DNA of 64,000 nt from Pisolithus tinctorius (Eukaryota > Basidiomycota > Agaricomycetes > Boletales > Pisolithaceae), in the NCBI GenBank assembly GCA_024663395.1, contig JANFAH010000001.1, positions 2,108,001-2,172,000 of the forward strand. The letters run 5' to 3'. The number at the start of each line of letters is the position of its first letter. Position 1 is the stretch's first letter. This document shows positions 1-9,575 of the stretch, piece by piece. A model generated the notes under the pieces. The model was given only the letters and a program-made list of their open reading frames with translations, was not told where the DNA came from and searched no databases. Position numbers and translations under genes: made by a program.

Positions 1-503
1 CAATCGCTATTGCGACGTGAACCATGGAATCCAGCTACAGACCAACTGCTTCGTCGAGTCGCAGGTGTATGTATGTATGACAGACACTATCCGCAAAACT
101 ACCGAGGGAATACCAGCACAGCAACCTCCGTTTGGAAGTGACCTATCGTAAGACTCCTTTCGTGCTCGGTAAGACACTTATTGACCAATGGGAATGTTCG
201 CTCAAGTACGAAAGAGTTGTTAACAGCCGCATCGCAAAGCTGCTTCCCTGATGCCTATTAGGTTTAAGCTCTGTGGTGACGTTATTCTCGCAAGTTGCGA
301 TCAGATCTGTTACGCTTCAATGGTCAGTATCATCACCACGTTGACTTGTTTTTTGATAATCGCAGGCTATCTGCACACAAACAAAGCGCTAGATTCAAAG
401 GAGCACTTCTAGCTTGGGAATGAAAGAAACTTCGGTATTATGTAGAATGTCCGCTAATCACGCCATAGTGACGCTGTTGCAGCAACACTGTCCGTCCTGT
501 TGC
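1..503. other. unassigned left edge and 3' flank of phosphatase copy 1
   Basis: I see no supportable gene in these 503 bases. They lie directly downstream of the minus-strand phosphatase stop codon and probably contain its 3' untranslated region. Short open frames at the right edge only mirror the phosphatase exons. Confidence 0.4.
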
Positions 504-1987
504 CTATTTGGACCGGAAGAATCCTCCGCCGCCAGCTCCAATGCAGCTGGTGTCAGGGGTAGGCCAGGGAGCCGGATAACTAGGGTTCAGCGGACCAGGA
601 ATCGTTCCAGTGATATTTAACAGAGGAAGGTTTGTCCCGTTCGTCATACCGTTGTTCTTGTATCCAGTCACATCCGCAACGAACTGGAATACATCTGAGA
701 TACACTTACCGTCAGCATCGACAAGGCTACAACCAAGTAATCGTTACGTACTGGCGAGGGTTGCATTGCAGTCCCCTTGTCCGAGGTTATCGAGACTCCA
801 GTTATTCTGGACAGTGGAAAGGCTAAAGATATGGGTCACTATTACACATCTAATGCGTCACTTCACATGGAAACTCACGTCGAGTAGTGGGTGTAGAATG
901 TATTATCGACCGTGCCCTTCAAGTTCGAAGGAACGGCACCACCGAGCAGGATGCTGTAGATCTCATTGTTGATAGCATAGTTGCCATTTCTAAGATCGCA
1001 TAAGAGTTAGGCTGTCGGTATCGATTGCGGACTTTAACCAACTCACTCATCAAATGTGAGCAAAATGAGAGTCCTTGGGGTATTGAAGTTCGTATCTTGA
1101 AGTAAAGGCACGAGCCAGTAGTTCAACCAGTCGGATGCATACGCAACCCCGGTATCGTGTCCGTCGCTGGATGCTCACTGTCAGCCTGCTGCTTCTGGAT
1201 ACGAGTAAAACTATACACACTCTTTCATGTTGGGCGTGACGAAGAACCACTGAGGCAGTGTGTTGTTTCCTACCTATAAGCATGTTCAGCAAACAGAGTG
1301 TCTCATGCGAAACTTATTAGATGCCTCACATCATACGCGAAGTCATTGAAATTCCTAAGCCGAGCCAACCTAGCCGGGTTCTGGTTCACGCTGTCGTAGC
1401 TGACCAACGGACTATGCTTGCGCATGTAATAAGTATAGCCATCTGGGTTCGTAAAGCTGTCTCCCAAGTAGCCATCCGTAGGCATGTTCTCCTCATATTC
1501 GGCCCAGGTGATGCCCTTGGCATCGAGGAGATCGGCGATGGTCGATACGTTGGCAGGAATCGTCACCTCGTCATCGGAAGCCAGACCCCAAAAGCTGCCA
1601 CCGGCAGCAGCGATGTAGTTCGGCTGGCTGGGGTGGGTCAGAGCGTAGTACCCGCTAAGGGTGATACCTTCCTGAGAGAGGGTTTGGAAAGCGGGTTGGG
1701 CGGCAGCAGCGCTATAGTCTGTGTTCTCTAACCAGATCTGGATGAAGCGGTCGAATACCAAACCCGGCACGGTTGCGGATCGGGGGAGAGAGCCATTGGA
1801 AGCACCAACGTAGAAGGTTGACGTATCAGTTGGACTGTGGATGCATAACAATGGTTAGATGGGTTCTGCGAGTGAAATTGAACTGATTGACTGACGCAGC
1901 GGCTGGTTGGGTGAAGGTAGTAGTCTTGGCCGAGGTGACTTTGGCAAGCGCACCCAACACGAAGAGGCTCGTAGTAGGGGAAATCAT
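504..1987 (-). CDS. secreted acid-phosphatase-type phosphoesterase, copy 1
   Basis: Seven exons encode about 384 residues; six introns of 49-57 bp sum so that the frame closes exactly. The start at 1987 opens a signal peptide (MISPTTSLFVLGALAKVTSA), and the paralogue has a methionine at the same place. Motifs of the phosphoesterase/phospholipase C-like acid phosphatase family (PF04185) follow in order: WLENTDYSAA, the nucleophile loop THPSQPNY, DGHDTGVAY and LLTFDE, the last two being metal-binding acidic motifs. The protein ends in a Gly-rich tail (GAGGGGFF) after several possible N-glycosylation sites. Expected role: extracellular or cell-wall phosphate scavenging from organic phosphates. 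Family assignment is strong; the exact substrate is not visible. It is one half of a tandem duplication with the gene at 3505-4988, and I found no frameshift or stop. Confidence 0.87.
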
Positions 1988-2730
1988 GTTTCCTCCTGGA
2001 GACCGCAATTTCATGTAAGAGGTGACTTTGTCGGTTTGGTCTGGGCGTTCTCCACGACCGCTCGTTTAAATATATATTGCTGACGCCAGGGGCAGTTTGC
2101 GCTTACCGACATGTGCATGTGCAGACTTGAGCACGAACTTGGGAAGCTGAGTTCCAGTACTGCACCTTGTGACTCGCCGAAGAACGCGGTCGAAGTCCTG
2201 CAGTGCGCACGTTCGTTCTCTTCTTGTACATGAAATCTAGTATTTGTGTTACCTTTCCTTGGTAACGGACTGACATCTGTTGATGCCACCACAGGTGATT
2301 CCACACCCATCCTCAGTGTCATGTTTTTTTTTTGGCTCATGGGTACTTTTCGTATGCACAAATAGATTCGGCGGTACCGGGCGATACTCAGCTGCTTAAC
2401 CCACCGAGGTCTCTGAAATGCGCGAAGTCGCATAACCATCACTACAGCCCGTACACACGTGCCCAAGGCCTCGGAGGTGATTGTGAGGAATAATATTTCC
2501 GCGTGGCGCGGAGCAGTATTGAATGCATAGCTTGCCAGGGCGAGCGCTACTTGCAGTGTGTGCGCCCTCGTCATACCAGCCCATGTGCTTCAAATCACAC
2601 TTCCTAACCCCGACAGATGATTGCATTACTTCCGTGTTGTGGCGTGCTGATATCATCATCCGGAAGTGTCAGTCCGGGATAGGTTGATTCCGCACTTCTC
2701 ACCAGCTTCCGACCCCAATCGCGCACTCAG
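1988..2730 (-). repeat. duplicated upstream region of phosphatase copy 1
   Basis: This promoter-side segment is recognisably similar to 4989-5770. Shared landmarks include a T-rich run followed by a GCTCA(C/T)GGGTA stretch, and a block around 2620-2670 that begins TTGCATTACTTCCGTGTT and recurs at 5681. The copied unit therefore includes putative regulatory DNA as well as the coding region. Similarity fades beyond about 2730. Confidence 0.7.
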
Positions 2731-3504
2731 TCGGAGCCGTAAATATCTTTCGAGGTCCCACGGGGTACCTGGTTGTCGATGCGTTACATCAAGGTGGATA
2801 AACTAGGTAGAACCGTCTAGGAAAACAAGCTCGGTGTCCACGTGTGTTGGTTTCTTCCTCCCGTCGACACCACACGGTTGACAAGAATGATCTGTCCCTT
2901 CCTGGGAACAGGTACGGAACCTCTCTTGAGCATAGCAACGGCAGACACTATCAGAAATCAGAATCTATCAGAATACACACACCCAGTGAGCAACGGGTGT
3001 TTTCAAACTTCAACGGGACGTGGGTCCGGAATACCGATATATCCTGAACTCAATAACTCTAATCAAAATTGTCCGCGAACCAGACCAGTGCCCAAGAATA
3101 CACTCACGCGCAACGGCTCTCAATGCAGTGAGTTTAATGAGAATTTTTACCCCCATCCACCTGCACTCTCATTCAGAGCCATAAATAGCTCTCAAGCATG
3201 CATAGAATCAATACATACCAACTCTCACGGTAGGTGCCTGTCCTTCAGCAAGGAATCGCCCCACTGCAAACGAACCTGCAGGCACCATGTGCTAAATATG
3301 TCAATGTGGCATTGCGATCTTCATGATGGGGGTTGTCAAAACTAATTCTGCAATGTGCTATCTGACGTCACAGCTCTTAATGATCAAAAGTCCAAGACCA
3401 CATGTATATTGGTCTCTAATTTAGGAATGAACAAAGTTGAGTGGGGATATCAGCAGATTTCGATGTGTATAGCAACCCTACATCGGCAATGCGAACCCTC
3501 CAGC
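2731..3504. other. spacer between the two phosphatase copies
   Basis: I recognise no gene here. The open stretch of about 165 codons at 2842-3345 on the plus strand has no motif, no intron signals and a composition that does not suggest a real protein. The segment probably holds the terminator of copy 2 and spacer DNA. Confidence 0.4.
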
Positions 3505-4988
3505 TTACTTAGACCAAAAGAACCCTCCACCGGCTCCAACACAGCTGGTATTCGGGGCAGGCCAGGGGGCCCAATAATCGGGGTTCAGCGGGCCAGGAAT
3601 GGTTCCCGTAATGTTCAACAAAGGAAGGTTCGTCCCGTTCGTCATACCATTGTTCTTGTATCCAGTCGCATCCGCAACGAACTGGAATACATCTGAGATA
3701 CACTCAACATCAATACCGACAAGGCTACAAAGAAGTAATTGTTACGCACTGGCGAGGGTTGCGTTGCAGTCCTGTTGTCCGAGGTTACCGAGCTTCCAGT
3801 TGTTCTGAACAGTGGTGAGGCTAAAGACATATGTAGGTCACCCTTACATGTTATGTTACTCAACAGAGGGACTTACGTCGAGTAGTGGGTGTAGAATGTG
3901 TTGTCGATCGTGCCCCTCAAGTTCGAGGGAACAGCCCCACCGAGCAGGATGCTATAGATCTCATTATTGATAGCATGGTTGCCGTTTCTAACATTGAGGG
4001 CGAGTTAGGCTGGCAGTATCGGTCACAATTTTTGGCCAACTTACTCATCAAACGTGAGCAAAATGAGAGTCCTTGCAGTATTGAAGTTCGGGTCTTGGAG
4101 TAAAGGCACAAGCCAGTAGTTCAACCAGTCGGATGCGTACGCGATGCCGGTATCATGCCCGTCGCTAGATACTCATTGTCAGCCTGCTGCTTCTAGATTC
4201 CAATAAGACTGTACGTACTCTTTCATGTTAGGCGTGACGAAGAACCACTGAGGCAGTGTGTTGTTTCCTACCTGTAGGCATACTCAGCTGTTTAACCGGG
4301 TTTCTCACGTGAACCTAGCTGCCTCACATCGTATGCGAAGTCGTTGAAGTTCCTGATCCGAGCCAACCTAGCCGGGTCCTGGTTCACGCTGTCATAGCTG
4401 ACCAGCGGACTGTGCTTGCGCTTGTAATAAGTGTAGCCATCTGGATTCGTAAAATTGTCTCCTAAGTAGCCATCTGTGGGCATATTTTCCTCATACTCAG
4501 CCCAACTAATGCCCTTGGCATCGAGGAGGTCGACGATGGTCGATACATTAGCAGGAATCGTCACCTCGTCGTCGGAAGCCAGACCCCAGAAGTTGCCACC
4601 GGCGGCAGCGACGTAGTTCGGCTGACTGGGGTGGGTCAGAGAGTAGTATCCGCTGAGGGTGATACCCTCTTGAGAGAGGGTCTGGAACACGGATTGGGCG
4701 GCAGCAGCGCTGTAGTCTGTGTTTTCCAACCAGACTTGGATGAAGCGGTCGAATACCAGCCCTGGCACAGTCGCGGTGTACGGAAGAGAGCCATTAGAGG
4801 CACCAACATAGAACGAAGAGGTGTCAGTAGGCCTATGGATGCACAACAATGGTTAGATTGAATTCTGCAAGCGAAAACTACTTGACTGACGCAGCGGCTG
4901 GCTGAGTGAAGGTAGCGGTGGTGGTGGCTCCTGAGGTGAGTTTGGCAAGTGCGCCCAACAAGAAGAGGCTCGCGCGAGGGGGAATCAT
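3505..4988 (-). CDS. secreted acid-phosphatase-type phosphoesterase, copy 2
   Basis: This gene is the tandem paralogue of 504-1987, with the same seven-exon structure and exactly the same genomic span of 1,484 bp. The start at 4988 gives the signal peptide MIPPRASLFLLGALAKLTSG; upstream in-frame methionines would put charged residues ahead of it and are less likely. The catalytic and metal-binding motifs are all kept (WLENTDYSAA, THPSQPNY, DGHDTGIAY, LLTFDE). Differences from copy 1 are mostly single substitutions, plus a tail with fewer glycines before the stop at 3505. Both copies look functional, so dosage or divergent regulation is possible. PF04185 membership is firm and the natural substrate is inferred only. 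Confidence 0.87.
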
Positions 4989-5770
4989 GTTTCTGCCTGG
5001 AAAACGCGATTCGATGCGAGAGGTAACTTTGTTGGTCTCGTCTGGGTGTTCTCCACGACGGCCCATTTATACTGATGGCCAGTTCGCACTCACGGGCGTC
5101 GATAGTTGTGAATTTGAGCACAATCTTGGACAGCTGGCTTTCGGTACTGCACCTTGGGACTTCCCATCCGCCGCGGTCTCTTGCATGTCAGTTCTTTTCT
5201 TGTACTTGCAATCCAGTATTTTTGTCATCTTTCTCCATGGTGATCGAATGAGTCATCTCTGCAGATAATCCCACATGCATCCTTTTTTTTTTTTGCTCAC
5301 GGGTAGTAGTAGTCCGGCTCTTTTCGGATGCACAACCGACCAAATAGATTCGACGATGGTCTGTAGCTCAATCGGTATCTTCGTGTCATGTTAGGAGGGG
5401 TATCGTCTCGAAGTATAAAATAAAGCAATTCCTTTCCTTCAAACCATGGGTTACGGGGGCACTGAGTCCAACGCCAGGACACGATCATGCGTTCGTGCCC
5501 CTTCGGCGGAGATTCTAAGGCAGTAAGTAATAGTTGCGTGCGGCGTGCAGCACAATGCCCATAGCAGTGGCAGCCTGCCAGGACGAATAATACTTGCAGT
5601 AGGTGGGTCCCATGTCGCTGGAGAGCTCATAGTTCGCGTGCTTCGAGCCATTCTGCTGGTTCTCCGCACCCGACAAACTATTGCATTACTTCCGTGTTAT
5701 GGCGTACTGATGTCATCCAGAAGTGTCGGTCTGTGGTGGGCCACAGTAACTCCGCACCTCCCACCACCTT
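4989..5770 (-). repeat. duplicated upstream region of phosphatase copy 2
   Basis: Diverged copy of 1988-2730. The T-run with the following GCTCACGGGTA motif and the TTGCATTACTTCCGTGTT block (5681) lie at roughly the same distance from the start codon as in copy 1, with about 60 bp of net indels. It marks the distal limit of the duplicated unit. Confidence 0.7.
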
Positions 5771-6558
5771 CAGTCGGGGCGGTGAAGGTTCGTTCACAAA
5801 TAATTTCCAGTAGACTCACTGCGTTAACGACCGTTGTGGGTAGGTGTGTGTTTTGGTGCATCTGTCTGTCTCACAGGTAATTTAGGCGTCCGTTGGAGCA
5901 GCGGGCAAGAGCCTCACGAGCAATAAACTGGGCTCGAGGCAGGCAGTGGGATCACGCATCTACTGAACAAGTCCAAGTCCATGTCTACCTCTGTCTGACT
6001 AAGCTCGACGTGGCTGTGTCCTCACCGCATCTCCCGCCGCCAGGCTTCCCGACTAATAATACACCGTATTGCGTTCCAAATATATTTTAGGCATTCTAGA
6101 CCCATAATCCCACGGCGAGAGGAGGTTTGAAATCACCCCTTACTTAGGGGGTGCATCGTAGAACTTAATTGAGCGTGTCCGCCGTTGCCATGCCCAACGA
6201 GTCGTTCCTGGTCGAGAGACAGATCGCTGACTTGTCGACCATGTGATGAGCAGGGTTCATGGGTTTTCACGTCGGGATTCAAAATTCGGCGAGAGCAAGA
6301 ACCTCAAACGCATGGACACCCAATTTGCTACTTCGACAGCTTTTGGGATACACGGCGATCCACTTTTCCTGTGCGGGCTTGAAAGATGCTTAGGCCTGAT
6401 AAGGGGGTTATCAGGAGTGCCGGGGTGTCCGGTGCACGCACAACTTGGACCTGCACGGGTAGAATGCAGCTAGATAGACAAGCCCAACGGATGACTCCGC
6501 CGTGGGATTGCTGGACGCGATGCAAGCCGAGGCAATTTAGCTAAAGCCGTGACGGGTC
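5771..6558. other. intergenic stretch without recognised gene
   Basis: Short overlapping frames on both strands lack splice logic and recognisable domains. I see no repeat and no RNA gene here. Confidence 0.4.
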
Positions 6559-7356
6559 TTAACCGGACAAGAACGTCTCCCCAATCCAAACAGACCAATA
6601 AAGGCTGGGATCTTCTGATGGGCGCAATGTAGCAATAACTTCAGTGATGGTGCCTTCCTCAAAGACACGCCTCCACATCTCGTCGGAGAGTGGACGTAAC
6701 GCGGGCTGAGAGAAGAATGTTGTGTCAATCCTCTTTTGTACGTCCTTTTGTCTGTGCACGAAGCCCACCTATTTTCTTGTAAGTGGCCCCTCCTGGCCCC
6801 TCCCCAATTGTCGCCCAAAAATCACAGCCCGACCTGTTTCCTTTCTCACATCTACGAGGGATGCTATGCGTTTCGCAATACTTTCCTACACCCCATCAAT
6901 AAATGTACTTGACACGACCGCAGAGTTGATTCAAGTCGTTTACTTCCTTCAGCAGCGAAGAATCATTGATCGTATCAGTCGAGGGTGGAATTTGAGCTGG
7001 AGGATGTCGTCGGAAAAGAAGTGGATCTTGCTGAAGCCACGGTCGCCGTAAAACCTGTACCCAAGGTCAATGAACTCGGGGCGGAGGTCGCATCCGAGTA
7101 GACACAGGGCTGGATAGCCAACATAAGGAAGATATCGGAGGTCCATACCGACTAACTCCACGCTGTCTGGCATTAAGCTTCGAGAGTGATGTCGCGACGA
7201 CTTACGGCAGCAGCCAATGTCCAGGAGGAGAGGTCGCGTGCTGGAACTCAGCGCCGCCTGCTCACTCAGTTGGAGGATGCGAGTGAAGTCATCGTGCTCA
7301 GCCATACGCAAGTTCACGAATCTGAACGAACGAAGACAACGGTACTGGTGTACCAT
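6559..7356 (-). pseudogene. decayed SAM-dependent methyltransferase
   Basis: The 5' part reads as a Rossmann-type methyltransferase: HQYRCLRSFRFVNL, then the SAM-binding LLLDIGCC. After a 50-60 bp intron come LRYLPYVGYPALCLLGCD, LRPEFIDLGYRFYGD and HFFSDDI. This pattern is familiar from fungal methyltransferases of secondary metabolism. Downstream, VNDLNQLCGRVKYIY is followed by a TGA and frame changes. Then IAKRIASLVDVRKETG and VIFGRQLG appear in another frame, a TAG follows, and MWRRVFEE and WSVWIGE lie near the end. About ten residues that relatives normally have after the YIY position are missing. The roughly 100-residue N-terminal part expected before HQYRC was not found. I infer an inactivated gene by internal deletion and stops; a sequencing artefact is the alternative. 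Confidence 0.65.
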
Positions 7357-7485
7357 ACTTCGTTCACATCGTCGGTATCATGAGATGTGGGGATCGCACG
7401 CCGTACCTACCAAGCCCTAGAACGAAGTCATAGTAACGAGTCGAAGACTTGAGTGGGAGCTGAGTTCAATTAATCCTTACTCTTT

Positions 7486-7954
7486 TTACACATCCAAACT
7501 TCTTTTCCTTATCGCCTCTTCCTGCACTCCGAGGTTCGCGTCCTGCAGATCAGCACGCAAATCGATGATGGTACTGAGCAGGAATCCCTCTTGCATGGCC
7601 CCGATAATTGAAGAGCAGAGGGCTCTTCGTTGAAAGGGGGCGACTCCATAGAGTCCATATTGAGCAATAGCGGTTCCAAAGTACGATCCGTGGACAACGT
7701 CACTAGTGAGTGGTAACTCACTTAAGGTCTCGTCACGTGATATCTAGTCAGTCAAAAAGTTCATCACCAAAACCCTCAGTTCTAAAGCAACGTAAGCTCG
7801 AGCCACCGACGGCTATTCAAGGAACGAGGTATGATTTTCTTTCAGGCTTCAAATAGTGGGTTGTATCCTCACATTTCATCTTATGTATACCGTTGATCAG
7901 TTTTTCCGCATCGTAGGCGCCGCCCAGTACTTTTACGATACCGGCGTCAATCAT
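7486..7954 (-). CDS. small conserved-looking hypothetical protein
   Basis: Two exons give about 129 residues. Exon 1 starts at 7954 (MIDAGIVKVLGGAYDAEKL) and reaches KSYL. An intron beginning GTTCCTTGAA and ending TGACTAG joins it in phase to ISRDETLSELPL, followed by VVHGSYFGTAIAQYGLYG, RRALCSSIIGAMQEGF and LRADLQDANLGVQEE before the stop. The amino-acid composition, the long open exon 2 and the clean splice phase argue for real coding. I do not recognise the family. It could be the C-terminal part of a larger protein whose upstream exons I did not find. It sits between the methyltransferase relic and the exonuclease on the same strand. Confidence 0.5.
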
Positions 7955-8134
7955 TGACGCCGTGGCTCAGACAAAATACCTCGTTGGCCTGTAGAGCCCA
8001 GACGCACCGGAGATGATAGAGACTAAGGGAATAGCACGCTACCCAACCCGAGCACATCAATCTAACTAAAACTCATGGGTTCAAAATTAGAAAGAAAGAC
8101 TAATAAATATCTGACAAATGTCACAAGCCTTCAC

Positions 8135-9394
8135 CTAATCCATCAAAAAAAAGAAGAAAAAAAGAAAAGAAAAGAAAAATAAAGACAGAATGCCTTTCAA
8201 TGCACTCGCTAATAATCCCGCCAAGGATGCTGTAGCGTCTGCAATCGTCGGAACTGAACTAGCTGCTTCCCAAGAACTTTGATCATCATTTTCGGGATTT
8301 TGGTCCTTTGGAGGAGGCGGTGGATCGGGGTCATAATTCGGGTTTTTTGGCGCCCAAGCAAAGCAGTTGACGCGATCATACAATTGGCCGTCCACGCAAC
8401 TAAACGAATACCAATCCCGATGAGGAGGTGGAATTTTGGTCTGCGCAATGGTCTGCAGACGGGTATAGATGGTGTAGGCAGAATGTGCGTCATTGGCCGC
8501 GTCTGAGAGGTTCCATTAGAAAAGTGAAAGATAAATCCATTGAAAGGGGTTTCCCAACGCCAACAAATATTGTGGCGAAAAAGATAATGTCGTCGTGTCA
8601 CTTACAATGTTGTTGGGTAGGTGAAAGAGGAAGCTCCCAGTTGCTTCGTTGGTCTTCTTTAGATAGGGTTGTGCCGTGGTAGGTTTGCAGAAGTCTTACT
8701 AAGGCGATGGATTGGATATAGGGCCCCGTCCATCTGGCGTTGTCGACGGACCGGGCCATTAGTGACAGATCAACGCAATTACGAACATCAAGGTCATAAT
8801 CCTTGTGCAATTTTTTACAGTCGTCTGTACAGATAGTGTGGGCAATAACGTGGGCGTAGAGGCGGAAAGTGACCTACATTGTATGTTGACGCCAACTTTT
8901 GTCCACTGTGAACCATTTAACACGTCCCTAATCCTGTGTGGAATTTCTGAGAAGTATACGGGTGTCAGACACCACGAACATGGTATGCGCGTACGTACCG
9001 CTCATCCTGCATATGTGGAGAAGCAGAACGCAGTCAGCCGTTGCGAGCTGTACGAGGGCTACGGGGTTGTGTGGGTGGTCCTTGGAACCGGGTTTCCATT
9101 CGAGGTCAAAGCCAATGGTACCATGTGGCAGGACTGAAAGAAACTTGTTCGCGACGTTATGGTCGGTGATGTATAATGGGGTACGAGAAGGGGAACTAGA
9201 GTTCCAGGAGTAGAGTGGGTAGGTTTTCTGGTCTTTCCTAAAAAATAAAAAGGACTCGATCAGGCTAATAATAACGACTGGTGATACATGAATATTGCCT
9301 ACGGGATTACCATCGTCGGATGAAAAGCCACCCGAGGGGGACACCAAACCACCCGCCTAAGAAGCCGCCGGAGCGAAGCTGTCGATAGAGCCAT
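8135..9394 (-). CDS. DEDDy 3'-5' exonuclease (Werner-type)
   Basis: The spliced product has the three exonuclease motifs of the RNase D/WRN-type DEDDy fold (PF01612): motif I in GFDLEWKPG, motif II around VGVNIQYDCKKL and motif III in YAANDAHSAY. Between them lie VDLSLMARSVDNARW and TLSKEDQRSNWELPLS, typical of fungal homologues. Internal introns (phase-checked) follow the ICRMS, NIQ and TQQH segments. The C-terminal tail is proline-rich (PDPPPPPKDQNPEND) and ends in an odd Phe-rich stretch encoded by an A/T-rich run. Expected role: nucleic-acid proofreading or processing, probably nuclear. The first exon is uncertain: a start at 9394 joined through GTGTCC to WKDQKTYPLYSW is my best model. 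The gene is divergent from the DUF300 gene. Confidence 0.8.
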
Positions 9395-9575
9395 CTGGGT
9401 TTGAAATTCAGAGGGTCGCGCGGATTGCGCGGCAAGGCTATCACGTGATCGGTGACGCAGCCAAGAATGGGTGTTGATTATGTCAGCACATACTAGCTGC
9501 CCTGCGGCGCATGCATGAAACACATTCACCCCGTCACGACGATATAAGCGAGATATATTTTTCATTTCAGGAGGG
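9395..9575. promoter_or_regulatory. compact divergent intergenic region
   Basis: About 180 bp separate the proposed start of the exonuclease (minus strand) from the start of the DUF300 gene (plus strand), so promoter elements for both must fit here or overlap the coding ends. No TATA box is obvious. The size depends on the uncertain exonuclease first exon. Confidence 0.45.

Noticed and set aside
1321..1731. Plus-strand open frame opposite phosphatase copy 1
   Set aside because: It is antisense to the main phosphatase exon, and the same antisense frame is not kept whole in copy 2.
2842..3345. Plus-strand open stretch of 167 codons between the phosphatase copies
   Set aside because: No domain, no splice context, unusual His/Asn/Thr-rich composition; lies in the spacer of a duplication.
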